Assembly (NCBI GenBank): GCA_002794735.1
Contig: NBAZ01000002.1
Coordinates: 2,232,001 to 2,296,000, forward strand
Source: Pyrrhoderma lamaoense
Lineage: Eukaryota; Basidiomycota; Agaricomycetes; Hymenochaetales; Hymenochaetaceae
Length of the DNA: 64,000 bases
Direction of reading: 5' to 3'
The notes beneath the pieces are model-generated. The model had not been told where the DNA came from and searched no databases. It worked only from the letters and a program-made list of their open reading frames with translations. Each line of letters opens with the position of its first letter. Within the stretch, counting starts at the first letter, position 1. A program made the translations under genes and the position numbers. Shown here piece after piece: positions 27,593 through 39,343 of the stretch.

Positions 27593-30500
27593 CTAAACAT
27601 AACTCGAAGTGTAATCACTTTGCCATATATCCCTTACAACAGGATAAATAGCCTGCCATGCAGCATTATTGCTGGGATCAAATCCAGCGGGTATTGATGA
27701 TAATTGTTCCGTGAGAAGGTTTTCTAAGCCAACAGGAGATGGTTCTGATACATGTTGGGTACTCGCATTTGGCTCATGCCAGCCTGGACCCCAGAATTGG
27801 GGAGGAAGAGAAACTGCGCAGTTCTCTGCGAATTGATATTGAGGCTGAATACAATCAGCAGTGGAAATCATCGTTGGTACATTAGTCTGGGTATAAGGGC
27901 TAGATGGACCATCTTCCAGTTCAGTTGGGTATGGGCCAGAAAGGTAGTTGTTTGTGTTTTCATAACTCTCGTGCGCCTGATAATTTGTGCAAGGCACGTA
28001 TTCAGTGCACTCATAGATTTCCTGCCCCTGAGAATAGCTTTCTGAAGCGTAACTCTGCCCCTCATTAATTGGTGATGTAGTTGCACTAGTGTCCGAAGAA
28101 AATTCAGATTCAGGGGATGCACCTCTCAACGAAAAGAATTTATCTGTATTGACGAGTCCGGAACCTCCTTCAAGAAGTTGAATTAAGGTCATAGCGACTT
28201 CGGTTTTGGAGTCAATGGAGCTAAAGCCTTCACGAATAAGTCCTACAAAGAGGTTCCGGATATGATTCCTCAGCTTAACCAAAAGATCCTGGAAACAATG
28301 GATTAGAAAAGGAGAAAGATTGCCCCATATTAGTAAATAAAACATACAGTTGATAGTTGTCCAAGCCTATCCTTTTCACGATGCTCCTCAAACATCCTGA
28401 CACCATCCTCAAATGTTTCCAAAGCCAATCTTGCAACTTCACATCGAGGACTGACATAAACAAGACTACCTAAGACAAACTAAAAGCAGCTCATAAGTTG
28501 AGATTCTTAATTCTTGATCATTTGGCGTACTCACAAGCGCAGAAAACGCACTCGTCCAAAAGAAGGCAACGCGGCTAACTATATTCAGATGTTTACCGAG
28601 TAGACTTTTCAATGTTCCCAAGAGAATCGTGGAGCTCTTGATAGAACCCAACACGGAGGGCTTGTATTTCGTTTGGAGGGGGTCAGAGCGATTTAGCTTC
28701 AATGCCCTTACTACATATCTTCGATGTGCATAGAGCAGAGCTATGTGAAGGTGATGACCTTGTAAGCCATGGTCAATGGGATCAAAAAAATTACGTACTA
28801 CATTCCTTAAAATAGACATTAGCATAATATTGACGGAAGGCTTGTTTTGGATCCGACGACCATCCTACACCATCAACAGGATCTCCATCGCCCGTTGTTG
28901 GACAACGAAGAGCAGTGGGACATTTGAAATCACGGAAGCTTTTCTCAATCCGCAAAAGATCATGGTAATCTGAAGGACGAGTTGAAAATATGTGTACAAC
29001 AATGCGAGAGATAAAAATTGCAAAAATACGATGGTTATAAGCTTTGACTATTGAGTGACATACTGAGTCAATGGTATACTCCCAGAAGAAGGTGGTACTT
29101 ACATCCCAATTCGATGTCACCATTGTCAAGTATGTCAGGCTCCATATCTTGGGCAAACCGACAGTCAGCAAAGGATACGTCGAATCCTGAAGGTCGACCA
29201 TACGCGATTGCCTGAAAATTCATGGCACCCAATAGTTAATCACATATGAGTATGATCTATATGCGGACGTACAATCCAGTGCTCGACTAGAATAGCCTCC
29301 CAATATAACGCACGTCTATTTTGAGTTTCGGTCTCGCTGAGTCCCCAGTGCGAAGGATCCAGGTCTGAGAGTATAATCAGAAATGGGTATTGTTATTAGT
29401 AAAAGCTAGACCCACGCATCCCAATCTAGTGTTTGAAGTTTATGAGAATATGCGATAAAACCCACTGTCTGGAGCACGACTTACTTTATATACAGATTGT
29501 ACGATAAACCCACTGATGGTCCACCGTTCATCCGATTTTCGCCACTCTATTGAGGTTGAAAATTGCACCAAGATAAGAAATGTGGCAACTGTCCAGACAT
29601 TAGTTTTGACAACAGTTCCTTCAATAGACATGGATGCCCTAGACAGTTGGGAATATCGATCTGCTTTTTCTCTGCGTTTTTCTATGTCTTCAGAGGGATC
29701 TTTATAATAGGCACCGAATCCTAGTACAAGGAAAAGTGCAGATAACTTATGGTAGCAAATTTTGTGTAATTCCTTTCGCTCGCTATACATATATATCTCT
29801 TGCAAAACACTCGCCCTGAATTCGGCCTCATCAACAGGTGGGAAGCTGGATCCAAATGTGGGTCAGAGTACAGGATATATAATTATGGGATAACTCGTAC
29901 ATTGATGATGCTGAGCCGAAGTATATATCTGTTAAGGAAGTTGCCGTGGCTTCGTCAGGCAGGAGTTTCAAAATATCTTTTCTTGCATTATTTGAGACTA
30001 TAGTCCCATAAGGGAAAGCATTACTGAGGGTCTCAATGTATTTAGGCAGTGCACCAGTGGCAGATTCTACTGGGGAAACAGGAGATGTAACTTCTTCTAC
30101 CTCTCCCTTATAAACGTTAGGAGCAGGTATGTTAGGATAGACGCCGTGATGAAAACTCACTGGAACGATGGTTCGAAGCATATGCTAGAAGCGCCAGACA
30201 TAAGCGACAGGTAGGGACATTAGTCGGGTTCGCTTACCTCGACCGTAGAAGATGATCCATGGTAGCTCGTCTGGCCTTTATTATCGATAGTTAGAGACCC
30301 GAAAGAGTCTAAAAGATCGCTGATATCAGGCTCTGTGGTTTGGTTGGCGCCAGAGTTGTCCAAGTTTGTGGGAGCAGAAGTCGGGTATAGACTACTCTCT
30401 GATTTTAACAATGGGTGAGGATTAGAGGACAAAAAACCATGTGTGTCTCTTAAAGCGGCTTCAAGTTCTTTAATTCTTTTTTGCTGCTTTCTCACGAATG

Positions 30501-30958
30501 ACTGAAGATTTTCCTTTTTATCCTTCAGATGTCTTTTATGCCATTTAAGAGTGAGCGAGGAGAGAGGGATAAAGAGATGAAAATAACTACATTGTACTTT
30601 TCGTAGGAACGAGCGTCCCTGATCATAAACATGAGATACTGGAAGCTGAGCTTGGCAAGAAAAACGTACTATCGGGACATATGTCCTCACAACCCCTTTT
30701 GATGCATGCCTACTTGGCTGATATTAGACAGGAACGGCAAACAGTAGATGAAAGTTCATACAGCGCATGGGTAGCTACCCTCACACTTGAGCTTTGATCT
30801 ACAAGGGATTATTGATGGTAAGATGATCGAAACACCCAGAGAGTAGATTGGGAACTGAGTTGATACCTTTTGCATTCGGCACAAGCTACTGCCTTTCGCC
30901 CACATCTACCTCGTTTGTTGTTTGGTTTCGCAGTGTGATACTGGCTTTGTGAATGCAT
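27593..30958 (-). CDS. Zn2Cys6 fungal-specific transcription factor (copy 2 of 3)
   Basis: Paralogue of the neighbouring copy on the same strand. Exon 1 (30867-30958) begins MHSQSQYHTAKPNNKRG. The zinc cluster CAECKRSKLKC...YPCAACIKRGCEDIC is intact and split over exons 30867-30958, 30762-30798 and 30670-30709 with the same spacing as copy 1. A lysine-rich coiled coil (SFVRKQQKRIKELEAAL) follows. The Fungal_trans region carries IGMHLDPSHWGLSETETQNR, RRALYWEAILVEHW and YGRPSGFDVSFADCRFAQD, and then conserved C-terminal helices including GSLVYVSPRCEVARLALETF. The last exon is a Ser/Thr/Gln/Tyr-rich tail of about 180 residues ending YTSSYV, a likely activation domain. Intron positions match copy 1, which points to tandem duplication. 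DNA targets are unknown; no frame lesion was found. Confidence 0.9.
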
Positions 30959-31697
30959 CAGATGCGTCAAGGAGCTGTGGGCAGAAGAAGAAAGCTGAGA
31001 ACGGGCCGACTCATTCCCAGTAATAAGTGATCATCTCATAAGGAATTGACTTATTATATATTGTGACTATAAATGTCCACGCAAATCCACTAAATGTGAC
31101 ATCAACGGTCACGTGTTTACGAGACTATTCTCGTCACACCCGTCTCGGAGAATAATGTGGGACAACCGAAGTATCAAACGCACAAAAACCAATAAAGGGA
31201 GTGCATCTGTGGTCCGAGGGTTAGGAAAAAGTATTCCCCCTTTTTTTCTATTTATTCCTGACCCAATATTATGATTTAATAGTGTTTATGCCCAAATGAG
31301 ATGATATGAATGGAAGTTATAGTCGACAACAGCCATCCTGCGTCTAATAGTATACAGTCCATATCGTTTATCTACCAGTCTAAAATATAAAAAATCAATC
31401 GAGTTCAGAGCTGATTACTTACGATTCTTGATAAGTTATTTATCGACAACACGACACAGTATCTCGTCGCGTTTTTGTGAGTATATCCACCTAATACTAA
31501 TTCACTTCATTCGGTGCATTCCGGCTGACATGCTCTGTACATTTCCTGGTGAGTAAACAGAAGAGACTCGTCGGTGTTTGTCCAAAGATCTTAAATGAGA
31601 ATCCATTGATCTGCAAAGGGGGAGATAGCAGTCTTTCTTACTAACTTCGATCACCGTCAAGTCCTCTACAAGTAGAGTTGTGTCATAAGGGAGTGAG
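30959..31697. other. Divergent spacer between regulator copies 2 and 3
   Basis: Shared 5' region of two divergently transcribed paralogues. If copy 3 once had a zinc cluster, its exons should lie in the right half. I see only faint similarity to the second cluster exon (about 31650-31668, GATCACCGTCAAGTCC) with the cysteine codons gone, and a GTGAGT donor at 31550 after a frame containing CSVH instead of CAEC. Confidence 0.4.
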
Positions 31698-34266
31698 ATG
31701 TATGTATTCAGAGCATGTCACCCTCTCATAGTAAATTTAACTCGTAGCGCCACAAGGACTATCGAGGATGAGAAGGAGACTCTCCAGGCCAGAATTAGGT
31801 CACACAAACGAAGAACAAGGGCTCTAGAGACAGCCTTACAGGATGTTCACAGGCAACTGTCAATCGGGTCACATCCACTCCTAGTCTTAGGCCAGGATTC
31901 TTCCTCAACTTCTCAACCACTGGCTCCTTCCGAGGGGAAAGCAGATAAAGGAGCTGGCTCCATCGATAGTCACCGTATTATTGATGCGGCCAACTCACTG
32001 TCCATTATTGGTAAAACTGAAGGGGCCGAGATCGGCCATAAATCGTTGTCAATTGATGAGGTACAGGTTTCATGTAGCTACCTCCAACTCGTTCTACTGA
32101 CTCAGCGTCCATTTCATCCGGTACTCATAAAAGCTGATACTTCCTGTAAGTGTCTAACTCAAATCCTAAAACAGCTACTCACTTCACGAATTGTGTGCTG
32201 TCAATCAGACTTCTGAGGCCCCCTTTGACAATGGGAATCCTATCCGAGGATTAGCACCCTCCATTGTGCTTTTAAGTAATTCATTTCCACTCGGACGCTC
32301 AGAGCCAAATTCGCCCGACATCAAAAGACAGCTACTACAGTATCTACCACCCGAAGAGCTCACGAAGAATCTAGCAAACATATACTTTAATTCTGCAGCT
32401 GCTTTGTATGTATAATAAATTTACGTCATCCGATTGTTTATATCCACCTGGCTTATTTTTACCCTATCAAGTTATCCGCCCTTTGATGAATCAATATTCT
32501 ACACAGAAATACTGCAGCATTTTTACGAACCATCAAGACCTGCATCAGCGGATAATGCCTGTTTACATAAGTTGTCAACCTTATTTCTCGTTCTAAGTTT
32601 AGGCAGCCTCCTTGAAGACCGAAAGGATGGATTAACAACATATGAAACATACAACTCGGTGTCTGAACGATATTATCAGCTAGCTCGTGCTTCGTTCTCT
32701 GTAGAAGGATTAACTCGAGTAGCCAATACCTGGACTGTTGCAGTGATGCTTCTCATACATCAACTTTCCTATGTCACGAAACGCCCAATATCTCCTGGAT
32801 GCCGAGATATCTGCACATTGGCGACTCAGACGGTATATAGAGTGAGTTATGATACTGGCACTCTCATTTTACATCAGCTACTGATATCATGCTGCAAAAG
32901 ATTGGAATGCGTCAGTTGAAATATCCATGCTACAATAAAATTCGTCTTCTCATCTTTTCATCATCAAATAGATAAAGACTCTTCTCACTGGAATATGAGC
33001 GAGAGAGATGGCCAGGTTAGGCGAATCTTGTTCTGGGAAGTTTGCCTTCACGAGTATCACTCTGTAAGACCTATGCATGCTCTTGAAATTTCATCAATAA
33101 TTTAGGTTTTATAAAAGTCCTTAATCCACAATCAGCCCCCGACAATCGACATCCAATTCTCAGATTGCCTATTTGCTCAAGAAAAGAACGGTACTGGGGG
33201 CACGGAACTAGAATGTGCGAATAATATCTGTTCAAATAAGAAAAATGTACTTATCTTTCCTCAAATATTTTTCAGTCAGAACATTCATGCACCGTATAAC
33301 GGCGGGATTTCTCTCTAAGCTGGCAAAACTTTCTTTCACTGCTAACTCCTCGGCCTATTCTTCATTATTAGAGCTAGAATGGAAGTTTCGTGTTTATCCG
33401 TGTCCTCCTTCCTTATGTTGCCCTTTAGCTCTTGATGATGGTACGCATTTCGAACAGTGGTCTCCGAATCCCAAAGCTGCATTCCAACAGTTTTACGCAT
33501 GTGTTTATTTCAAAGAATGCGGTTAGTGGGCTACTATACTTTGAAGATGCTATCGATTAATTTCATATATCTTTTATCTTAAGCATTACTTCATGCCCAC
33601 CGGAAATACGTTGTTCAGGCCATAAGGCTTGACCGGAATGACCCCTTTAAGACAAGATATGCACAATCAATAAAAAACTCCATCCGAAGTGCAGGAATAC
33701 TACTAGGTGCTCTAGGAAGTCTAGTTGAAAAGCATGCTAGGCAGGCTACCCAGGTATCACTTTTCTGGAATAGTGCCTTTTCTGCTCTTGTATGTCCTTA
33801 TTTGGAAATTCAAGAATATTATACAAGAATCTAATGACTTTATTTTACACACCTTCATCTCGGACATTTTAATATTCCGCTTATAGACCCTTTTAGGAAG
33901 CCTTGCCCTCATTAATCTTAAATGCGCTTCCTCAAGTATAGGTCAAGAATCCTTTGAACTTGGGGTGAACATGTTCCGTAAATACCGGGGACAGAAGACT
34001 TACATTACGTTGTGAGTGGTTTCTTTATCACCAATTATATCAGCACAAAGCATGATGGGAACTTTCAGGCTCTCTCAAAACTTATGGATATCACTCATCT
34101 GACAAAAAATGCGCTCAACGACCCATCCTTGGAATCTGGGATATCAAGGTACAACTTGTGTATGACAATTTTCCAGCTCACAGAGAACGGTATCTGTGTG
34201 GAAGCCCGAGAGTCAAATATCTTTTTAAATAATCTCATCTCTGCGCTCGCAAGACTCGGTACATAG
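31698..34266 (+). CDS. Degenerate Fungal_trans regulator lacking a visible zinc cluster (copy 3 of 3)
   Basis: Third member of the regulator family, transcribed away from the other two. The recognisable protein starts at the coiled coil (EDEKETLQARIRSHKRRTRA), then SIVLLSNSFPLGR, LLQYLPPEELTKNLANIYF, SVEGLTRVANTWTVAVMLLI, IGMHKDSSHWNMSERDGQVR, RRILFWEVCLHEY, PPTIDIQFSDCLFAQEKN and KAAFQQFYACVYFKE. These follow the Fungal_trans order with well-placed introns. Compared with its paralogues it has no C-x2-C...C cluster upstream, lacks the YGRP residues before PPTIDI, and stops soon after FQLTENGICVEARESN without the long acidic tail. The 31698 ATG is only the first available start. It may be a decaying gene or a truncated protein that acts through dimerisation; the long open exons with good splice sites argue that it was recently functional. 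Confidence 0.65.
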
Positions 34267-34610
34267 TAACACAAAATCAAGAAGAGAATTATTGCATGTA
34301 TGATGTTGAAGGGTGTCTTTACCGCTTTTTGTGGAGAATATCGCCCTGGAGCGCAGATACCAGTTGTGGTGATGTCAGATAAGTCTCAGATAGTGGATCT
34401 GCGAAAGTCCTGTTTCATTCCATATTTCACCTGTGTAATCTAGTGTATGAGTATGTAGTGGCTTGACTATGAGTCGATTGATAAGTAACACCTTTGTATG
34501 TTTGTACTTGTATATAAATATTACGTAACTGATGGTCACATGTCTGTGAGTTTCGACTAACTTCTTTAACTCAATCAATTATTATTGTTTACAAGATACA
34601 TTCGACAACA
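34267..34610. other. Spacer between regulator copy 3 and TAF10
   Basis: AT-rich spacer with no coding signal. It holds the copy 3 3' end and the TAF10 promoter. Confidence 0.5.
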
Positions 34611-35479
34611 ATGTCAAATACACAATCTGAGAACCAACCGGCCACATACCAATTCCAATTCCAACACCCCATCCAGTATCCTATGTCTCAAGCGCAAGTG
34701 AACTACGTTCAACAGCCGAGCAATCCCGTACAGGCGACAACCAGTACTACGACGACCCCACAACCAACTACGAGCACAGCATCATATCAGACCGCTAGTA
34801 CAAGCCAAACAAATACTCAGGGGGCGACCTCATCAGTAGCTAATACTACTGCAAGCTCGAGTGCTCTACCTACTTCAACTCAGCAAACAGCATCGTCGTC
34901 GTCACAAACCACCTTACCTCACTCACGATCTGCTGCTGAACAGGCTCGAAAAGATCGTACTTTAGCCGACTTCATGTTAATGCTCGATGATCATGAGCCA
35001 TTGGTAAGAGACAAACTCTTAGCTCTTGTTCTTGAATAAAATAGTAAAACCGATATTCAGATCCCAATGAAGTAACCGACTACTACTTACAAAGAGTTGG
35101 ATTTGAATGTGAAGATGTACGATTGTGAGCTTGAGCTTCCATTAGTCAGTTTTGTCGTTGGACTTTGGGTTGACAAAAACACTCTCCATTTTTTTCAGGA
35201 AAAGACTACTTGCACTTGCAGCGCAAAAGTTTGTGTCAGATATAGCTGCGGATGCTTTCCAACATGCACGTATACGAACGAACGCAACTGCCAGCGGGCG
35301 GGGTCGTGCTCCCTTGGGACAGTCTTCGCGAGTCAGTACACAAACACTTTCTTTATTTGATGATCTAAACAACTTTCATTTGGTAGGATAAGACAAGGAC
35401 AACTCTCACGATGGAAGATTTAAGCAATGCTCTATTTGAATACGGAATAACTGCTCGGAAGCCAGATTTCTACATGTGA
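34611..35479 (+). CDS. TAF10: TAF10, TFIID/SAGA histone-fold subunit (apparent 1-nt frame lesion)
   Basis: TBP-associated factor shared by TFIID and SAGA, acting in the nucleus. Exons are 34611-35003, 35061-35124, 35199-35331 and 35393-35479. The N-terminus is a Gln/Ser/Thr-rich low-complexity region of about 115 residues; the histone fold follows as RTLADFMLMLDDHEPL, PNEVTDYYLQRVGFECEDVR, KRLLALAAQKFVSDIAADAF and TRTTLTMEDLSNALFEYG, ending ARKPDFYM. Exon 2 is one base short. After EPL the DNA reads as if one A were missing at 35066-35067, and a literal translation stops after IPMK. The downstream exons are perfectly conserved in the other frame and no alternative splice site repairs it. An under-called A in the assembly is the likeliest cause. 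Confidence 0.93.
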
Positions 35480-37132
35480 TCATACCCCTCATCTCCTCGT
35501 ACCTTAACTTTCACCTCTTTCACTGCATATTTTTTATATCTACACGAAGTGTAATCTTTAGCTGCATTTTCTCGCTACTTCTGTGTTGTATACTCTCGCT
35601 AAACTTCAAGGCATAATCTCTCGCTGTCAAGATTTGTCTGCATGGAAATTTCTCTCAGTTTACAGTAAATGAAGATATACTCTATAATTTCGTTGTGGCT
35701 TATACATGGGGTTTACTATCCCCTAACGCTTGTCTCATGCAGAGAACTGTCAGTACCTGACGTTTGTTATCCAGAAGGCTGATAGGACTTTTCAAACAGA
35801 ATATCATTGTTAGCCATATAGATATGAGTTCAGAGTCTATTCCCATATCAATCGAGGATTGAATACTACTGCATCGTCTTTAGTTATGTGTATCAACCGG
35901 GACAGTCTTTCCCCTGCTAGCCCAAAATAGTCACAGGACTCCGACATGTACTCTTTTTTTGCGCGAAGCCATAACTAAATATCAAATATGCTTTAATACC
36001 ATTATACATCTGACGTCAGGTAATAGCTGCAATGAGGGACGAGTTCTAAATGGAGGTTCCTACGAGATGAGCGGTGATTGAGAAGTATATGAGGCACATA
36101 ATGCTTGGGCAAAGAGAAAAAAAAAACACATGCACATGCACATCGAGATAATGTAAAAAAAAAGAAGAATGGTGGGGTTATTGGCTTAAAGCGGTTGAAA
36201 GGAACAACTGAATCATCGTTTGATGAACTCAGACTAGATGGAGAGATCTAGACGTAGTATCAAGCTAAGTTGATTCTATACTCAAACTACAGTAGTATTC
36301 CGAACCTCATATGATGTTCACACAGTTACTGAATCTGTTCAGTGATGTTTACTGACGAATATGAAACACGGTCATTCATACGCTAATTTGAAAATTTATC
36401 TATGAAACGATTAGAATATTTTATGATGTAAGAATTGTTTAATATTCTGAAAGGGAAGTCCTAAACTTCTTTGAAATGATTAAAGGACTAGCTCATACAC
36501 CAATGTTCCTTGCTCACACATCCCGCTACCTTAAAAGTCTAAAACCCTAGAAAGCCGACGGCCGATTATATGTGCTTCTCATAGCTTGGAAGCCGAGCAT
36601 GCACAACAAAACTCTTGTGTGGGCTAATAGTTTTCTACATAACTTCAGTTACTGCTTCACAAGATCCATTGGTATCTAGCACATAGGCCAATTCTGGCTT
36701 CCTTTTCTACCCGAAACAGGAATGAAGAAAAACTGCTGTATAGGTTAACCATCTCCTTATGGATGGTACTGAACAGGCTGTACAAGCAGGAATGGAAATA
36801 TGCATACAGTAAATCATCGGGTCAGTATGAGTAACCCCCTTTGAGTCGTCTCATACTCATGCTAGGTATTCTCAAGGACTTATAAGGTATAATTAAATGT
36901 GCTCGTATGTCTTTCACTAATCGGTAGTCAAGAGTTGCTCAAGGCTTGCATGATGTTTTTTTCTCTTGAAAAACATGTATGTTCATACCAAACCGGTGTG
37001 ATACGGACTCCAGAGATACGGAAAAATAATGATATTTGCGTACATATCCCGGAATACTCAGATCGTATAAAGGGCAGGGATAGCTCGAAAGAAAAGTGCA
37101 GGAACAATCATATCGATAACTCTAGTATCACT
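35480..37132. other. Intergenic, no gene seen
   Basis: About 1.65 kb between TAF10 and the terpene synthase. Frames are short and unlike anything I know. A frame open in phase upstream of the terpene synthase start (from 36899) has no family support and is probably 5' untranslated sequence. Confidence 0.5.
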
Positions 37133-38260
37133 ATGACCTCTTCACCTGAGCTCATCCGAATCCCTGACCTTTTCGCTCTCAGCCCGTTCAAGTATCAGGG
37201 AATCAGTCCGCATTACTCGAATCTTGCCGGTACATCCTTGAAGTGGATCTTGAGCCATGGTGACCTGGATATTCCCACTCAGCAGAAAATCTCCATCGCC
37301 AACTGCGAGCTTTTTGGAGCATCCACGTACCCTTTTGCTAACAGGGACATAGTATCCATTGCTAGTGACACTACAGCTATCATAATCACGCTAGACGAGA
37401 TAGTCGACGTATCGGACTCCAAGGGGATTGAATCTTTTCAGGAGACAGTGATGAACGCTATAATTGGAAAGGCGCCTGAAGATTGTTCCTTTCTTGCGAA
37501 ACTCATGAGAGGGTAAGTCAAGCTTAGTTTATTGGCTATAATACATATATATACGTGATGCCATAACTTGCTATTCAGCTATGCAGGCCGTATACAATAC
37601 CTAACACAAGACTCTGTCTCTATCTGTGAGAGAATCAATAACTCAGTTCAGTTATATGTGGATTCTTTCGGCCCGAGATCAACCGAAGGGAGGGTGGTGA
37701 ACTACTGTCCATAGAAGACTACATAGTGCATCGACGAGAGAATAGTACTCTTCGATTTTATTACATATTTGTTGAAATAGCTCTCGGCTGCAACTTCCCT
37801 TCAGAGTTGCTATCGGACTTGGACTTCATCAACGCGAATTATTTCGCGATCGATTTATCTGCTATTGGAAACGTAAGTCAGTACATTCCTCTTCACCAGA
37901 TCCATATTTATTCTCCTTTCTTAGGATGTATACTCTTTCGCGGTGGAATATTATCGGGACATCGAAGATAATAACATAGTCTCAGCTTTCATGAACGAAA
38001 AGAACTGTTCAGTTCAGGAAGCTATGGATTTTGTCAAATCGCACTATGAAGATACGCTTGACAAGTTCTTGGCTAGTCGTGATCGAATCAAGTCCTATGG
38101 CCCAGATGTTGATAAGGAGGTGAAGAATTATATGGATGCGTTGGAGCAAGTCATATGGGGTGTTTTTGAGTGGACGGCGACCAGTGCCAGGTACAATGAA
38201 AAGGGGCCAACGATGAAACAAACACACACTATAACATTGAAGAAGCAGAAAGAGTTGTAA
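37133..38260 (+). CDS. Class I sesquiterpene synthase (apparent 1-nt frame lesion)
   Basis: Cyclises farnesyl diphosphate through metal-dependent ionisation; the product is not predictable. Exons are 37133-37512, 37579-37872 and 37925-38260. Seen in order: IRIPDLFALSPFKYQGISPHY at the N-terminus, the aspartate-rich motif DEIVD (from residue 88), SIEDYIVHRRENS, FVEIALGCNFPSELL, the NSE motif NDVYSFAVE (from residue 225) and a late ARY dyad, all typical of basidiomycete synthases. Length is 336 residues after allowing for one missing base. Inside exon 2 the frame shifts at a G-run (37688-37694); adding one base gives RINNSVQLYVDSFG...SIEDYI, exactly the family's spacing. A 62-nt intron (37593-37654) could also restore frame but would delete a conserved helix. 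The nearby regulator trio suggests, without proof, specialised metabolism. Confidence 0.85.
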
Positions 38261-38520
38261 AAGGACACTATAAGCTTTAGATAATCATGATTAACCTTAC
38301 TCGGCTACCGTTGTAAAAATTGATGAAACATTTATTATGAATTCAAAGTATGTAAAGGTATGCCACTAGATTATGTGACCCATTAAATACTATCATTCTA
38401 TACTATGAGTTTAACGACCATGCGATTACAATACTCAAGAAAATATACTGGGCGTTTATATTTGGAGTAGTGGTATATACGATTGATGAAAGAAGATGTG
38501 CGCGTGTGTGACGTCTTTAT

Positions 38521-39343
38521 TCAAATTATTGGTTTTTGATGTCTGTTTCCGACTCCGACTCGACTCGATGACGAGGTTTGTTGGATTGTTGAACTATCAG
38601 AATTACAAATCTGACTCGCTTTCAGCATCTCAGTCACTACGAGGGATTGAGCTGCTGCGCGTCGCTCATTCCATAGTGTAGTATATCTGTCTAGTTGCAT
38701 GACGAAACCAAAGTTTGGGTTAACCTCAGAACGCTTGGTCCTCAGGAAACGGACTACGTCAGCACCACATGAGAAATTCGTAGTAGTAGCGATAAGATAT
38801 GCAGCAACAGCTGTAGCTGAGCGGCTTGCTCCCTTGAAACAATGCACCTGAGAATGAAACAAAAGTACAGTTTGGGAAATAAGAGTTATTTCATTTATAT
38901 TCAACAAGATGAAGGGAAAGGCATACTAGAACTACTGAATCAGGATCTTGAAGTGCATTGTTAATAAAGTTCGTTGTATCGTCAAGATGTTTGAATATAT
39001 CGGCGTTGAAATTGTCTTGTAATGGGAGATGTAGCCTCTTTATCGTATTCAGGTATCTCGTTTCTTCTTCGTCAGACATATCAGGAACAATGTTGAATCC
39101 TCTCTCGATTATCGAAAGTATATGCGAGACTTTGAGTTTACGGAGCATATCAAGGTCTTTGGCATGTCTGATATCACCAAGATAGAGTCGAGGAAGTATG
39201 AGAGATGGGTCAGGGTGACAATATCTAGTGGTATCTAGACCATCATTTACTAGCGGCGGATCCGGCCATCCTTTCTGTCCTGCTGGCTGAAATGCGACTT
39301 TTCTTGCCACATCTGCGAAAGAGAGTTTCCTTCTGGTAGACAT
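38521..39343 (-). CDS. Dual-specificity protein phosphatase
   Basis: Predicted Ser/Thr/Tyr phosphatase of the cysteine-based DSP family. Two exons, 38927-39343 and 38521-38847, give a 247-residue frame. The substrate-recognition half contains SLILPRLYLGDIRHAKDL and MLRKLKVSHILSI, then LHLPLQDNFNADIF. The catalytic loop VHCFKGASRSATAVAAYLI (HCx5R, cysteine at residue 142) spans the start of exon 2 and is followed by helices ending NPNFGFVMQLDRYTTLW. The FKGAS loop is unusual, since AGxS is commoner, but the essential Cys and Arg are present. The Ser-rich tail (IQQTSSSSRVG) is not conserved. The start is the ATG opening MSTRRKLSFADVARK. It converges with the terpene synthase, only 260 bp apart. 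Substrate unknown; it resembles YVH1/DUSP12-like or small atypical DSPs but lacks a zinc-binding tail. Confidence 0.88.
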
